This document shows, piece by piece, positions 16,254-24,973 of a stretch of 64,000 nucleotides of DNA; position 1 is the stretch's first letter, and each line of letters starts with the position of its first letter. The DNA is from Akkermansia sp. (GTDB lineage Bacteria > Verrucomicrobiota > Verrucomicrobiia > Verrucomicrobiales > Akkermansiaceae), in the NCBI GenBank assembly GCA_017517385.1, contig JAFWZG010000054.1, forward strand, positions 124,001 through 188,000. Reading direction: 5' to 3'. The notes under the pieces were generated by a model. The model was not told where the DNA came from. It ran no database searches and saw only the letters and a list, made by a program, of their open reading frames with translations. A program made the position numbers and the translations under genes.

Positions 16254-17822
16254 ATGAAAATTCTCATTCCCACTAAGCTGGATAAAGCAGCTGCCGGTGC
16301 TCTGATTGCAGCCGGTTACGAGGTTATACAGGATGACACCACCCCCCTTACAGAGCTAGCAGCTGCGCACCCTGATGCTGCCGGTATGATTGTGCGCTCA
16401 GAAAAAGTTACTCCTGCCATTATAGATGCACTGCCCGGTCTTAAATGTGTTATCCGAGCCGGTGCCGGTTATGATAACATTGATTACGTCTATGCCCGCA
16501 CCAAGGGAATCGATGTCATGAATACCCCCGGCGCCAACTCCAACGCTGTAGCGGAGGAAGTTATCGCCATGATTCTGGCCGCTTATCGTTACGTAGTACC
16601 GGCAGATGTCACCACACGTGCCGGCGAGTGGAACAAAAAGAAATATATGGGCCGCGAGCTTACCCGTAAGACGGTGGGTATTCTGGGCCTTGGCAACATC
16701 GGCCGCCTACTCGTCAAACGTCTTCAGGGCTTCGAGTGCACAGTGTTGGGTTATGACCACTTCCTCTCCAAGCAGCGCGCTTTGAACATCGGCGCGACCC
16801 CCTCCACGCTTGAGGAAATTTTCTCCACGGCTGATATCATTTCCATTCACGTACCCGGAGGTCCGGCTACTAAGAACATGATTAATGAACAACTTATCGG
16901 CATGATGAAAGATGGCGCCATGCTGGTGAATTGCGCACGTTACGGGGTGGTGGATGAAGACGCTATTCGAGCGGCTCGTGCAGCTGGCAAGAACATCATG
17001 TACTGCACAGATGTACACCCCAAAGATACTGCGACCCTGCAGCCCAGCGCCGACGTAGCTGACATCCTCTTGCCCCACCTCGGAGCCAACACAGCGGAAG
17101 CTAACAAACTTGCCGCCATGCGCTCGGCTTCCCAAATGGAGGAGTACTTTACCAATGGTGACACCTCATGCGTTATCAACGCTGAAAAACCCAACAACAT
17201 CAACCCTGCCCACCTTCAGCTCGCCGCCATGCTCGGCAAGCTTTGTTACCAGGCTGGCGGCGCCAAGCCCATCCGTAAGATTGAGTGTACCTTCTACAAT
17301 AATCTTCGATCCTATCGCAAGTGGTTCACGCCGTGGATTCTTCAAGGTGCAGTCCCCGGAGCTGAACATGGGCTCATGCCTGCAGCCGCGGAACAGAGTT
17401 TGAGAGAACATGGTATTGTATTCAACGCCCGCGAGCCAATGGATGACAAGCTCTATGATGATGCTCTTACTCTGGACATCTATATGGAAGAAAACGGCGA
17501 GCAGATAAAGACCAGCGTACGCGGTATGGTTGTAGATGGAGAGCCGGTAGTTTCCCGCATCAACAACTTTGACCACCTGTACGCCTCCCTTGCTGGCCAC
17601 ACACTTGTGCTGCGCTACCAGGACCGTCCCGGTGTCATCGCTACGATAGGCCAGATTATCTCGCAGGCTGGCATCAACATCGAAAACATGGTCGCTCCCC
17701 GTGATCACGCCAGTGGAGAATCTCTGGCCGTAATCAAAACAGATAAGTTGGTCAGTGAAGACATGCTGGAGCTCATTTATCGAGCAATCGCGGCAAAACA
17801 AGCATTCACCCTGTCTTTATAA
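16254..17822 (+). CDS. serA: D-3-phosphoglycerate dehydrogenase
   Basis: Oxidises 3-phosphoglycerate to 3-phosphohydroxypyruvate, first step of serine synthesis. The 522-residue protein is a long-form enzyme: a D-2-hydroxyacid dehydrogenase core (residues 1-315) with the NAD motif GLGNIG at about 145-150, the catalytic Arg in CARYGVVDED and His in LLPHLGA; an intervening domain to about 440; and a C-terminal ACT domain (LRYQDRPGVIATIGQII), which usually binds serine for feedback control. The catalytic Glu normally in an EP context is replaced locally by TDVHPKD. It follows DUF1015 in one transcript and is terminated at 17837. Confidence 0.95.
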   Translation: MKILIPTKLDKAAAGALIAAGYEVIQDDTTPLTELAAAHPDAAGMIVRSEKVTPAIIDALPGLKCVIRAGAGYDNIDYVYARTKGIDVMNTPGANSNAVAEEVIAMILAAYRYVVPADVTTRAGEWNKKKYMGRELTRKTVGILGLGNIGRLLVKRLQGFECTVLGYDHFLSKQRALNIGATPSTLEEIFSTADIISIHVPGGPATKNMINEQLIGMMKDGAMLVNCARYGVVDEDAIRAARAAGKNIMYCTDVHPKDTATLQPSADVADILLPHLGANTAEANKLAAMRSASQMEEYFTNGDTSCVINAEKPNNINPAHLQLAAMLGKLCYQAGGAKPIRKIECTFYNNLRSYRKWFTPWILQGAVPGAEHGLMPAAAEQSLREHGIVFNAREPMDDKLYDDALTLDIYMEENGEQIKTSVRGMVVDGEPVVSRINNFDHLYASLAGHTLVLRYQDRPGVIATIGQIISQAGINIENMVAPRDHASGESLAVIKTDKLVSEDMLELIYRAIAAKQAFTLSL

Positions 17823-17836
17823 CTTTACTCATACAA

Positions 17837-17870
17837 CCCTCGCTGCGCACACATGCAGCGAGGGCTGTTT
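17837..17870 (+). terminator. Terminator after serA
   Basis: Perfect 10-base stem at 17837-17846 and 17855-17864 with an 8-base loop, followed by a modest CTGTTT tract. Confidence 0.75.
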
Positions 17871-17929
17871 CCCTGGGAGAATCCCCACCAGCAAAGGATG
17901 ATTTTTTTCTGGCATGAGCCATTTGTTGT

Positions 17930-17958
17930 TTGCATTCTGAGATAAAATATGATAGGAT
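17930..17958 (+). promoter_or_regulatory. Promoter of the secreted-protein cluster
   Basis: TTGCAT at 17930-17935, a 17-base spacer, and TAGGAT at 17953-17958. Start near 17965 leaves about 43 bases before the ATG at 18008 and excludes the upstream in-frame ATG at 17930. Confidence 0.55.
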
Positions 17959-18007
17959 GCAATCATCATCGAGAACTCAGATAATTTCACCACATCTCAC
18001 AAGTTTT

Positions 18008-19504
18008 ATGAAATTTAAGTCATTTATCGTAGCGCTGCTTGCATGCGGCGCGTCATATGTGGCGTCGGCTGAAGTCTATAACATCACGCTTTCAAACGCT
18101 CAACGCTATACACAGTGCCGCATCGTATACAGCACTGATTCAATGACCAAATTCAGAGGTTTAGATCGCAGCGGCCGAGAAGTTACACTCGAGGTACGAA
18201 CATCAAGCATTCTGGTGAAACAGGAAGTAGCGGAAGCAACCGCTCCCGCTGCACCCGCTCCCGCTGCTCCAGAAACACCAAGCACCCCTGAGCCCGAGAC
18301 AACGCAAACAGAAGCACCAGCAGCTGAGCCTCAGACGACTGAAGGCGAAACGTCATCTGCAGAAGCGGCACCCTCGGAAGCGACACCGGCAACACCTGAG
18401 GCCCCACAGGTTGCAGTGGCAGAAGATTCATCTCGTCGCCTGCGCGAGAAGCTTGATCAGGTAAAAGCAGAATATCAAGCTCTTTCCTCCCCTTCTTCAT
18501 CACTCACTTCCATTTATAATTCCCGGCTTCGCACGCTGGAGCGCAATATGACGGAGCTCCACCGCCTGGCTACACAGGTATCTGAACTCCAAGCAAAATA
18601 TAATACCGTAGTAGGCGGGGATTACACATTCACCATCGTACCCAACGCAGACCGCGATAAATACCAGCGAGATGGCCGTGCTGCATATGATGCCATGGTT
18701 ATTGATGTGCGTGAGTATCGCAACCAGCGCAAGGTGGGCGGTTTGGATAAGTTTGAAATTCTCCGCGACCGTTATCAAGGCATCCCCGAATACCGAGAAG
18801 CATATAACTGGTATATGACTACTCTGCGAGATTTGGAACGCCGCTGGGGTAACCTCCTGCGCCGTGAGGAGCAACGCCGTGCGCGTTATAATAACGGACG
18901 CAGGGAGGAAATGCGCCATCAAGACGAAGCGGCCCTTCGGCGTTTGGCTGCTCAGTTCGAGCAGCAAGGTGAACAGCTCGCACAGGTATGGTTCAACCCT
19001 GATGCTCGTAATCTGCTCATGCTTCGTACGGCCTCCAATAAAGTGCGTGACGCCATACGCCGCAATGAAAACGGACTTCGCGATGAAGCAATTGGTACGG
19101 TGCCGCAACTTATCAACAACTTCTGGACTGTCATGGACCAAGCTCGCGATTTGATGATTCGCGGTGATTTTGAAGGGGCCAAAAAGCTACTTGATGAAGA
19201 TGAGAATTTCAAGAAGCTGGTTCGCTTAAACACTGAGTTATTCCCCAATGATTATAGGACGCCTCTCCGCAATCAGCGTCAGGCATTGGAGCGAGAAATT
19301 CAAAAACGCAAGCGCGACCGTAATAATCTTCAAAACCAGCTTCAGAATGCGATTAGCAGATTGGAGCGTTCTTCCTCCGCTGCCGAAGCTCAGATGGATA
19401 ACCTCCTCGAGCAGATTCGCAAAGAAAGAGAGCATGACACAGAGACCTCAACGGCTGAAATTGAGGAATCCTCACCGCAGCCGGCAAGTGGTAACGAAGG
19501 CTGA
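18008..19504 (+). CDS. Secreted coiled-coil protein with Ala/Pro/Glu-rich linker, unknown function
   Basis: A 498-residue exported protein I do not recognise. Signal peptide MKFKSFIVALLACGASYVASA, then a small beta-rich segment (EVYNITLSNAQRYTQCRIVY to about residue 65). A low-complexity linker rich in Ala, Pro, Glu and Thr follows (about 75-140), then a long helical region with strong coiled-coil character and many Arg/Glu residues to the end. The linker suggests that the helical part is held away from the envelope. The N-terminal beta segment looks like a recurring module in secreted Verrucomicrobia proteins, which is inference. It is followed by a terminator. Confidence 0.75.
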   Translation: MKFKSFIVALLACGASYVASAEVYNITLSNAQRYTQCRIVYSTDSMTKFRGLDRSGREVTLEVRTSSILVKQEVAEATAPAAPAPAAPETPSTPEPETTQTEAPAAEPQTTEGETSSAEAAPSEATPATPEAPQVAVAEDSSRRLREKLDQVKAEYQALSSPSSSLTSIYNSRLRTLERNMTELHRLATQVSELQAKYNTVVGGDYTFTIVPNADRDKYQRDGRAAYDAMVIDVREYRNQRKVGGLDKFEILRDRYQGIPEYREAYNWYMTTLRDLERRWGNLLRREEQRRARYNNGRREEMRHQDEAALRRLAAQFEQQGEQLAQVWFNPDARNLLMLRTASNKVRDAIRRNENGLRDEAIGTVPQLINNFWTVMDQARDLMIRGDFEGAKKLLDEDENFKKLVRLNTELFPNDYRTPLRNQRQALEREIQKRKRDRNNLQNQLQNAISRLERSSSAAEAQMDNLLEQIRKEREHDTETSTAEIEESSPQPASGNEG

Positions 19505-19522
19505 TTTCCATTCCTGATAAGA

Positions 19523-19550
19523 CCGGGCGAGCCCCTCGCCCGGCCTTGTT
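19523..19550 (+). terminator. Terminator after the coiled-coil gene
   Basis: Perfect 9-base GC-rich stem CCGGGCGAG (19523-19531) and CTCGCCCGG (19535-19543) with a 3-base loop, then CCTTGTTGT. Confidence 0.75.
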
Positions 19551-19565
19551 GTATCAACAAGCCCC

Positions 19566-19970
19566 ATGGCAGTTTTAAAACATATTTTCGCGTTGGCCGC
19601 GTTATTACCCGGCCTGGTACAAGGAGCAATTCCTCAGGAAATTGACTCCGCCTTTGCACATTACTCAGCCTTACCTAACACACTTGTTCCGATTTTGGAA
19701 AGTGTTACGGATCGTGAAAGTGCTGACGCGGCAGCCCCTCGCCTGAATGCAGTGCTACCCCGTGTATACGACGCTCGCACTGAGCTATCAACTATCAATT
19801 CTCTACCACCTCAGGTGCGCCGAGAAGTCTTGCAGAAATATGAGCAATCAATGCGCGAAAACTGGGGCAAACTTTACGAACAACTTTTCCGCCTTCAGCA
19901 GGCCCGTTGCTATAACTCCTTAGCCTTCTTTAGACAATTTCACGCATTATGTGCAATGCTCAACAAATGA
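19566..19970 (+). CDS. Small secreted helical protein, paralogue A
   Basis: A 134-residue exported protein with signal peptide MAVLKHIFALAALLPGLVQG and an all-helical mature part. It has the motif V-T-D-R-E-S-A-D-A-A-A-P near residue 45, and the next gene has the closely similar I-Q-D-R-D-S-A-E-A-A-V-P, so the two look like diverged tandem duplicates. The function is unknown. Its last four bases overlap the next start (ATGA), so the pair is translationally coupled. Confidence 0.75.
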   Translation: MAVLKHIFALAALLPGLVQGAIPQEIDSAFAHYSALPNTLVPILESVTDRESADAAAPRLNAVLPRVYDARTELSTINSLPPQVRREVLQKYEQSMRENWGKLYEQLFRLQQARCYNSLAFFRQFHALCAMLNK

Positions 19971-20485
19971 CACGCAAAGTTTCCACCGCCTTCCTTCTCA
20001 TTTCTTCGGTACTTGCTCAGGACACTCTGATACCGCAGACACTTCCAGAAACAACAAATAACTCGCGTCCCTCCCTCCCGGCTTCCCCCATTCCGGGAAG
20101 TACCATTTCACCCCAAAGAAACCAACGGTCTGCTACTGAGGAACTTGAAATTTCACCGGGAGAAGCCCGCATTCGAGCCGGAATTGTATTGCTTGGTATT
20201 CTTCACGATACTATGGCCCGCATTCAGGACCGGGACTCAGCAGAAGCAGCCGTGCCCACCATTCTGCGGCTTGTACGAGAGTTCCAGACATGGGGACAAG
20301 GGTTTACTGCGCTACCTCCGCTGGATGAAGAAACCCAAAGCGATTACGAAAAGCGTTACATCCCCATCATTAATAATCTTAATGAAAACATCCAAATTCA
20401 GGCAGACCGCATAGCTGCTGCCGAGTTCTATGGCTCTGAAGCTCTGCCTGCAGCGCTTGTGCGCCTTATTAACTCAGTACAATAA
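19967..20485 (+). CDS. Small secreted helical protein, paralogue B
   Basis: A 172-residue protein with a signal peptide (MTRKVSTAFLLISSVLAQ) and a Pro/Ser/Thr-rich segment (about 20-60). The helical domain carries IQDRDSAEAAVPTI, which matches the paralogue just upstream. The ATG at 19967 gives a four-base overlap and a good signal peptide, so it is preferred to the in-frame ATG at 19949. It ends 7 bases before the GH110-like gene, suggesting that the secreted pair and the enzyme are expressed together. No function is known to me. Confidence 0.75.
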   Translation: MTRKVSTAFLLISSVLAQDTLIPQTLPETTNNSRPSLPASPIPGSTISPQRNQRSATEELEISPGEARIRAGIVLLGILHDTMARIQDRDSAEAAVPTILRLVREFQTWGQGFTALPPLDEETQSDYEKRYIPIINNLNENIQIQADRIAAAEFYGSEALPAALVRLINSVQ

Positions 20486-20492
20486 ATTGACT

Positions 20493-22499
20493 ATGCTCCG
20501 ATACGCATTACCCGCAATGTTGCTGATAGTGCCTCAGATTGTAGCCACGGCTGCGCAGCCTGAATCCGCATACACCGAGGAGGTAAACCTTACCTCAGGA
20601 CGACGCATGCTAGCCATCCCTGCCCCCCCCGGAAAGACACTTAATGGCACGGCTCCCCAAGGTGAGGGCGCTCCATTTCGTGTGCTTAACGGCAGTGAAG
20701 TCATATGGGAAGGCAAGGCCGGTGAATCCTTTAATCTTCCCGTACAACACCGCAACGTATACCTTGTGAGCGAAACGGCTAATAACAAGGACTGGCAGAA
20801 CTTATACTTCAGCGATGCCACCGCTGCCTCCGCTCCCACGGAGACATCATATCATTTTTCTGCACCGGAAAATGCCGCGGATGTCGGCCCAGCTCTACGC
20901 AGCATACTCAGCAAGACCGGGGCCACTCCGGAAGAAGCCGGCGAAATTACCATTAATCTCGCCCCCGGTGAATATCACTTCTACCCTGATGGAGCTCTGC
21001 GCATGAGCTATTACATCTCTAATCATGACCAGCAAAATATTCAGCCGGTAGCCATGCCTATTGTTGGGCAGAAAAATCTTACCATTAATGGCAACGGAGC
21101 CGTTCTCATTTTCCATGGCAAGATACAGCCGGTGCTCTTCATGGATAGCGAAAACGTGAAGCTGCGGGATGTAACCATCCGCCACGACAATCCTTACTAC
21201 AATGAAGGCCGTATCGTTGAAATTAAGGAAGGGACCACCACGCTGGAGTACCCCGAACAATTCAGCTGGGAAGTGCGTGATGGCGTATATTACCTGACCG
21301 GCGACGGCGAGCCTAAAGCACCGGGTGCAGTGCTGGCTTTTCAATCTGATGGCCAGATGGTTCCCACCGGACGATGGGGTGACATTGGCTGGCCGAGCAA
21401 ATGCGAGCAGGTTGCCCCCAACCGTGTGCGATTCCATACAGATGCCACAAGCCAAGGACTCAGTGTAGGAAACATCCTCGTACAGCGCCATTATGGCCGC
21501 CCTCATCCTGCCATGGTTCTTTATCGAGCAAATGCCACCACGCTCGAAAATGTCGTTTTTCAGGATAGCCAAGGTATGGCCCTGATTGCCCAGCGCAGCC
21601 GTGACATCACTATTCTTGGTGGTGGGTGTGTATGCGCTCCGGGACGAGTCTACACAGTCTCCGCAGATGCCACGCACTTCTCCAACTGCGTCGGCACCAT
21701 TACCGTAGAGAACGCACTTTACGAAGGCATGATGGATGACGCCATTAATGTTCACTCCACCTGTCTGCAAATTACAAACAAGACGAATGATCGAGAAATC
21801 ATCGCGCGTTACATGCACCCTCAGGCTGTTGGCTTTGAAGTGTTCATGCCCGGCGAGCGCGTCCAGTTCATTACAGGTGAAACCCTTGAAAATCAGCCAG
21901 AACTGGCAGTTATCAAAGAAGTGAGAAAACTGGATGAAAACCACCTTCGTATCACATTTGAGAATCCATTGCCGGAGAAGATAGATGCAGGTTATGCCAT
22001 TGAAAATGCTGACTGGTATCCGGCCGTGAATTTCATTGGCTGCACGGTTCGCCACAACCGTGCTCGCGGCTCACTCTTTACTACTCCAAAGCCTGTAGTA
22101 GTGAGAGGCTGCCATTTCATGGCCTCCCATGGTTCAGCCATTCTCTTGGCGGGTGATGCTCAGGGATGGTATGAAAGTGGCCGCTGTCTGGATGTTCTCA
22201 TCACAGATAACGTTTTTGACCACAATCTCACGGCACGCTATCAGTTCACAGAAGCAATTATCTCCATTTACCCCATGGTGAATAAGCCGCAGAATCAGCA
22301 GGTACGCTATCATCAGAACGTCATCATTGAAGGTAACACCTTCCGTACTCACAGAGTACCGCTCATTTATGCCATTTCCACTAATAACCTCATCTTCCGG
22401 AATAACGATGTCACCTATGATGACAAGTATCCCAGCATACATAATGGCACCCCCTACATTCTCCACCACTGTGGCCACACCGAGCTGCAGGAGCTCTGA
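20493..22499 (+). CDS. Secreted GH110-like alpha-galactosidase (parallel beta-helix)
   Basis: A 668-residue exported protein. A signal peptide ([22 protein letters not shown]) precedes a right-handed parallel beta-helix. Features matching GH110 alpha-1,3-galactosidases are [17 protein letters not shown] and [13 protein letters not shown] with an Asp pair at 415-416, likely catalytic. [19 protein letters not shown] and then [17 protein letters not shown] also match. GH110 enzymes remove terminal alpha-1,3-galactose from blood-group B and related host glycans, which fits a mucin-feeding gut bacterium. Exact specificity (branched B antigen versus linear alpha-Gal) cannot be read. The start at 20493 is chosen because it begins the signal peptide. 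A weak internal promoter (TACAAT near 20479) may exist. Confidence 0.8.
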   Translation: MLRYALPAMLLIVPQIVATAAQPESAYTEEVNLTSGRRMLAIPAPPGKTLNGTAPQGEGAPFRVLNGSEVIWEGKAGESFNLPVQHRNVYLVSETANNKDWQNLYFSDATAASAPTETSYHFSAPENAADVGPALRSILSKTGATPEEAGEITINLAPGEYHFYPDGALRMSYYISNHDQQNIQPVAMPIVGQKNLTINGNGAVLIFHGKIQPVLFMDSENVKLRDVTIRHDNPYYNEGRIVEIKEGTTTLEYPEQFSWEVRDGVYYLTGDGEPKAPGAVLAFQSDGQMVPTGRWGDIGWPSKCEQVAPNRVRFHTDATSQGLSVGNILVQRHYGRPHPAMVLYRANATTLENVVFQDSQGMALIAQRSRDITILGGGCVCAPGRVYTVSADATHFSNCVGTITVENALYEGMMDDAINVHSTCLQITNKTNDREIIARYMHPQAVGFEVFMPGERVQFITGETLENQPELAVIKEVRKLDENHLRITFENPLPEKIDAGYAIENADWYPAVNFIGCTVRHNRARGSLFTTPKPVVVRGCHFMASHGSAILLAGDAQGWYESGRCLDVLITDNVFDHNLTARYQFTEAIISIYPMVNKPQNQQVRYHQNVIIEGNTFRTHRVPLIYAISTNNLIFRNNDVTYDDKYPSIHNGTPYILHHCGHTELQEL

Positions 22500-22513
22500 T
22501 ACACCTATTTCAC

Positions 22514-23134
22514 ATGGCTAAGAAGTTTACCGAACATACAGCACGCGCTAATAAGCACACGGCCCGCCCTGAGCAGGGCAAGCAAACTCAACGCTTTGAG
22601 AAAGCACCTACTCGCACAGTTGTAAAGCCCCTCGATGAAGGTACCTTACAAGATATCTTGGCGGCTCAACCTCAGGGGCTGTATCTTGTGCTGGACTGTG
22701 TGCAGGATCCTCATAATCTCGGAGCTATTCTCCGCACGGCAGATGGCGCCGGCGTGGCAGCAGTCATCACGCCTAAAGATAAATCCGTCGGCATCACAGA
22801 GACCGTTCTCCGTGTATCAGTAGGAGCAGCAGAAAAGGTTCCTTTTGTGCAGGTAACCAATCTGGCCCGCACCATGAAAATGATGAAGGATGCCGGTATC
22901 TGGTTTGTGGGTACCTCGGACCACGGTGACCGGGATTTGTACGAGATGGATATGAAAGGCGGCATTGCCCTCGTTATGGGAGCTGAAGGGGATGGCATGC
23001 GACGCCTCACTGAAGAGAACTGCGATTTCCTCATCCGCATTCCGATGTATGGAAGCGTACCCTGCCTGAACGTATCTGTTGCAACGGGTGTATGCTTATA
23101 CGAGGCCGTCCGTCAGCGTACTATTAAGAAATAA
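22514..23134 (+). CDS. rlmB: TrmH/SpoU-family RNA 2'-O-methyltransferase, RlmB-like
   Basis: A 206-residue SPOUT methyltransferase that uses S-adenosylmethionine to methylate a ribose in rRNA or tRNA. All three motifs are visible: [21 protein letters not shown] and the C-terminal knot [17 protein letters not shown]. RlmB, which makes Gm2251 in 23S rRNA, is usually about 245 residues with an N-terminal L30e-like RNA-binding domain. Here that domain is replaced by a short basic, low-complexity tail (about 45 residues). The target is therefore uncertain, and a tRNA target is also possible. It is followed closely by the phosphoesterase. Confidence 0.85.
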   Translation: MAKKFTEHTARANKHTARPEQGKQTQRFEKAPTRTVVKPLDEGTLQDILAAQPQGLYLVLDCVQDPHNLGAILRTADGAGVAAVITPKDKSVGITETVLRVSVGAAEKVPFVQVTNLARTMKMMKDAGIWFVGTSDHGDRDLYEMDMKGGIALVMGAEGDGMRRLTEENCDFLIRIPMYGSVPCLNVSVATGVCLYEAVRQRTIKK

Positions 23135-23137
23135 ATC

Positions 23138-23932
23138 ATGCCCACCATCGAAAGCATTAACCCGCCGGCCGGAATGCTGGTTCGATTCATATCCGATTTG
23201 CACTACGGACATGAACGCTGTGAAGCCCCACCTCCTCAGGAACTGGCTAAGCTTCTCCTGACAGATGGCGTTGGGATGCTGGTGGTGGTCGGAGATTTGG
23301 CAGAAACCCGTAAATGCGCATGGCAGGAACGGGGCAAGACCTTGCGGCAAGATTTCCGAGAAGAATGCAGCCGCCGTGGAGTGCAACTTGTGGAAATCTC
23401 CGGCAATCATGATCCGGACGTCCCCCCTATGCTCATCCGCTTCTGGGAGGGGCGAGTTGTTGCCATGCACGGGCATGCGCTCTACCGAGAGGTAGCGCCA
23501 TGGAGCTGGGAATACCTGCGCAATAAAAAGAAGTGCCGCGCACTTATTGCTTCCTATCAAGACCGTGATGATATTCTTGAAGCACGTCTCGAACTCTCTC
23601 GTGAAATGTGCCAACTCACAGCCCCAATTCTTCGCCGTGAAGGCATCAAGAACAAATATCTAAGGGGCTTTCTTCATTGCTTCTGGCCACCTCAGCGGCC
23701 ATGGAACATTGTGTGGAGCTGGCTTACTTGCGCCTCACGCGCCGAGCGCTTCGCTCGCCGTTATTTCCCAGAGGCCGAGACTGTTATTCTTGGGCACTTT
23801 CACCGTTTTGGCAACTGGAAATGCAGGCGTCGCCATATCCTGAATACCGGAGCATGGTTTCGTCACGCCACGCCGTACTACACAGATATGATAGACGGCA
23901 AGGTTATTGCATACCGTAAAGTATTTTCCTGA
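23138..23932 (+). CDS. Calcineurin-like metallophosphoesterase
   Basis: A 264-residue protein with the full dinuclear-metal motif set: ISDLHYGHE, VGDLAE, SGNHD, MHGH and GHFHRFG. It therefore should hydrolyse a phosphoester or pyrophosphate. The size and order of motifs are similar to UDP-2,3-diacylglucosamine hydrolases (LpxH/LpxI-type), but I cannot confirm that substrate. It starts 3 bases after the rlmB stop, so they share a transcript. No signal peptide is seen, and a cytoplasmic place is likely. Confidence 0.82.
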   Translation: MPTIESINPPAGMLVRFISDLHYGHERCEAPPPQELAKLLLTDGVGMLVVVGDLAETRKCAWQERGKTLRQDFREECSRRGVQLVEISGNHDPDVPPMLIRFWEGRVVAMHGHALYREVAPWSWEYLRNKKKCRALIASYQDRDDILEARLELSREMCQLTAPILRREGIKNKYLRGFLHCFWPPQRPWNIVWSWLTCASRAERFARRYFPEAETVILGHFHRFGNWKCRRRHILNTGAWFRHATPYYTDMIDGKVIAYRKVFS

Positions 23933-23958
23933 ATACCGCACGCGTACGTGGAATTTGC

Positions 23959-23987
23959 TTGCTTGTGCAAGTCAAGCGTGATAGAAT
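23959..23987 (+). promoter_or_regulatory. Promoter of purE, near-leaderless
   Basis: TTGCTT at 23959-23964, a 17-base spacer, and TAGAAT at 23982-23987. The ATG at 23998 is only 10 bases further, so the predicted leader is about 3 bases. Confidence 0.6.
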
Positions 23988-23997
23988 GCGGGGTAGC

Positions 23998-24405
23998 ATG
24001 AAAGTTATCACCATCTACGGCAGCAAGAGCGACCTTCCGTTCATGGAACCCGCTCGCACATATTTTGCAGAGAACAATGTTGAGCATGAAGAAGTCATCT
24101 ACTCGGCTCATCGTGATTTACCTGCACTCATCGAATACCTTAAGGAGCTTGAAGAGAGTGGAACAAAGGCTGTGCTCCTCTGCGTGGCCGGGCTTTCTGC
24201 TGCCCTGCCCGGTGTGGTTGTCATGAACACGCAGCTTCCTGTTATTGGTGTGCCTGTTCCCTGCGGTCCTCTGAATGGCGTGGATGCGCTGCTGGCTATC
24301 TCTCAGCTCCCCGGTGGTGTTCCTGCCACGACAGTGGGTCTCCACAAGAAAACACCGGTTAACGCTGCGATGGCCGCCCACCGCATCATTAACCTCGCCA
24401 AGTAA
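23998..24405 (+). CDS. purE: PurE-family carboxyaminoimidazole ribonucleotide mutase/carboxylase, atypical
   Basis: A 135-residue PurE-fold protein of purine synthesis, acting on N5-CAIR or AIR. It has the N-terminal GSKSDLPFM and the catalytic YSAHRDLP typical of bacterial N5-CAIR mutases. The next motif, normally GGAAHLPG, is AGLSAALPG, nearer to class II AIR carboxylases, which read AGxSxALSG. It is therefore a mixed type, and the direct use of CO2 versus N5-CAIR cannot be decided. It is also shorter than typical PurE (about 160). No purK is adjacent; pyrR and pyrB follow. The start is set by the promoter. Confidence 0.85.
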   Translation: MKVITIYGSKSDLPFMEPARTYFAENNVEHEEVIYSAHRDLPALIEYLKELEESGTKAVLLCVAGLSAALPGVVVMNTQLPVIGVPVPCGPLNGVDALLAISQLPGGVPATTVGLHKKTPVNAAMAAHRIINLAK

Positions 24406-24426
24406 GAAATCATCTTTTTGTCGACC

Positions 24427-24945
24427 ATGCCCACCATCATCAAAGACGAAATCGAGAGGGCATTGGATGCCTGGGTATCTCACTTGCTTCAAAGCTCCGC
24501 TGTCAAAAACGGAGAGCCGCTGGCTATTGTCGGCATCGTCAGCCATGGTGATGTACTGGCACGCAGGCTTGTGCAGCGGCTTGAGCAACATAACGTCAAG
24601 GCGCTGTACGGAGCCATTGATGTGACTCTCTACCGTGATGATTTGGATTTACGTGGGAAACGCCCTGCTCTGCGTTCTTCTCACCTGCCGTTCTCCACGG
24701 ATGATTTTACTCTGATTCTTACAGATGATGTACTGAGCACCGGCCGTACGGCGCGTGCCGCACTGGATGTGCTCTGGGAGTATGGGCGTCCGGCTAGGGT
24801 TGAACTGCATTGTTTGGTGGACAGGGGCGGAAGACAGCTGCCCATTTGTCCTAACTATGCAGCTTTCAATTTGACAGCCGCCCCCGGCACTTCCGTAAAA
24901 GTTCATCTCCAGGAAATTGATGGAGAGGAAAACATTACCTACTGA
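24427..24945 (+). CDS. pyrR: PyrR-like uracil phosphoribosyltransferase/regulator
   Basis: A 172-residue type I phosphoribosyltransferase. The PRPP-binding loop FTLILTDDVLSTGRTARAA, the ALYGAIDVTLYRDD segment and the GRPARVELHCLVDRGGRQLPI block are those of PyrR. PyrR of Firmicutes attenuates pyr operons by binding UMP and leader RNA, and has weak UPRTase activity. The ATG at 24427 is preferred to a TTG at 24418. It lies 28 bases before pyrB. I see no antiterminator/terminator pair in the 21 or 28 bases around it, so its regulatory mode here is open. Confidence 0.9.
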   Translation: MPTIIKDEIERALDAWVSHLLQSSAVKNGEPLAIVGIVSHGDVLARRLVQRLEQHNVKALYGAIDVTLYRDDLDLRGKRPALRSSHLPFSTDDFTLILTDDVLSTGRTARAALDVLWEYGRPARVELHCLVDRGGRQLPICPNYAAFNLTAAPGTSVKVHLQEIDGEENITY

Positions 24946-24973
24946 CCTGCCATTCAACAGTTTTTCATACGCT

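Noticed and set aside
20895-22055. 386-codon minus-strand open frame inside the GH110-like gene
   Set aside because: It lies opposite a gene with recognisable domain motifs and a signal peptide; the antisense translation has no recognisable motif.
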